Positions 60,905-61,548 of a stretch of 61,548 nt of DNA are shown piece after piece; position 1 is the first letter of the stretch, and each line of letters opens with the position of its first letter. Source of the DNA: Nemertoderma westbladi (lineage: Eukaryota; Xenacoelomorpha; Nemertodermatida; Nemertodermatidae). Under the pieces are notes generated by a model. It had not been told where the DNA came from, made no database searches, and saw only the letters and a list, made by a program, of their open reading frames with translations. The position numbers were made by a program, and so were the translations under genes. Where the stretch lies: contig JAUCBJ010003461.1 in the NCBI GenBank assembly GCA_032718475.1, forward strand, positions 1 to 61,548, read 5' to 3'.

Positions 60905-61250
60905 ATGGGAGTCCGGAAATAGTTTAGGTCCGTCAGGGTTGGTCTTCTTGTGAGTCCGGATTTAGTGTACGACGCAGGTTTGTCTGGATTGGTCAATATC
61001 TGTCTGGAATTTAGTGTGGGTCCCTCTGGGTTGGTCTATATCAATCCGGAGTTAGTATTAGTTCGGTCTGGGGTTGATCTTCCTGTCCGAATTAAAGGAC
61101 GTAGGTCTGTCCTGGGTTAGTCAATATCTTTCTGGAGTTTCTGTAGGGTCCGGCTCGATTGGTCCATGTGAGTTTATAATTAGTGTAGGTCCGTCTGGGT
61201 TAGTCCATGTGAGTCCGGGAATTAGTGTAGGTCTGTCTGGAAGGCTGAAA
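60905..61250. repeat. Degenerate ~50-bp tandem repeats
   Basis: About seven units of TTAGTGTAGGTCCGTCTGGG, TTGGTC, ATGTGAGTCCGG. The ORF at 61074-61298 is a translation of it. The window ends (61370-61548) in GT-rich low-complexity sequence (GGGATGGTGT, GGGGTTGGGG). Confidence 0.85.
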
Positions 61251-61548
61251 AAAATAGTTTTACGATTATTCAACCAAAACAAGAACGGGATTCATTAGTA
61301 CTTCTTAAGTTTCATATTCATTTTTAACCACACTTTTTTAAATTAAAATCTGGAAAACAATTTAAAAACAAGTGGGGTTAGGAGTGTGGGGATCATGGGT
61401 TTTGGGATGGCGATGGTGTGGATCTTCGCGAGAGGGTGGGGGGGATGGGTTGTTAGGGTGAGGATGGGCGGGATGTGTGTTGGGGGTTGGGGGGATGGTG
61501 AAGTTTGCAGGTGGGGTTAACCGGAGGGAGTTACAGTTGGAATATACT

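Overview
The window looks like a repeat-rich, AT-rich stretch of an animal (metazoan) nuclear genome, probably a marine invertebrate. The evidence is spliced genes with consensus donors and acceptors, an intronless KAT5/Tip60 copy, a RanGAP1-like copy, an APLF-like FHA+PBZ protein, decayed LINEs, several families of TIR elements and long satellites. There is no operon organisation or Shine-Dalgarno signal. The phylum cannot be fixed from the sequence. Frequent AGGCCT and ACCGGTA palindromes and tandem repeats inside TIR elements would suit a mollusc or a non-vertebrate deuterostome, but this is a weak guess.

Layout. 1-1.8 kb is a 111-bp satellite with higher-order structure. 2.0-9.7 kb holds 3.65 tandem copies of a ~2.12-kb non-coding unit that shares a GC-rich motif with the satellite. 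10.8-12.3 kb carries two tandem paralogous minus-strand genes for small RG-rich proteins that start MDRININ, a family I do not recognise. 13.3-16.9 kb holds a TIR element and a decayed LINE. 17.6-18.1 kb encodes a compact APLF-like protein. 19.0-20.5 kb is a second TIR element with a clean 9-bp target duplication. 21.4-24.0 kb is one copy of a segmental duplication whose partner is at 46.2-49.9 kb. 26.3-27.3 kb is an internally shortened RanGAP1-like ORF.

The most interesting locus is on the minus strand from 44.1 to 30.2 kb. Five exon-like blocks with matching intron phases assemble into an OB-fold protein resembling the large subunit of replication protein A (RPA70), including a C-x4-C...C-x-C zinc-ribbon-like segment. 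It ends in about 35 twelve-residue repeats plus a basic tail. One internal exon is duplicated, and one of the two copies is frameshifted. The ~9-kb intron contains an antisense KAT5/Tip60 pseudogene. That pseudogene is itself split inside its MYST domain by a ~4.3-kb insertion with a target duplication, and the insertion contains further nested TIR elements. A decayed paralogue of the repeat exon lies at 57 kb.

52.8-55.4 kb is a TIR element (perfect 28-bp TIRs, TACA target duplication) whose core is a 27-bp minisatellite. 56-58.7 kb carries repeated modules rich in the palindrome GGACCGAATTGTCC plus a conserved splice-acceptor-like segment. The rest is non-coding or repetitive. Functional calls rest on protein motifs read by eye; exon structures are inferred from splice signals and phase, without transcript data.
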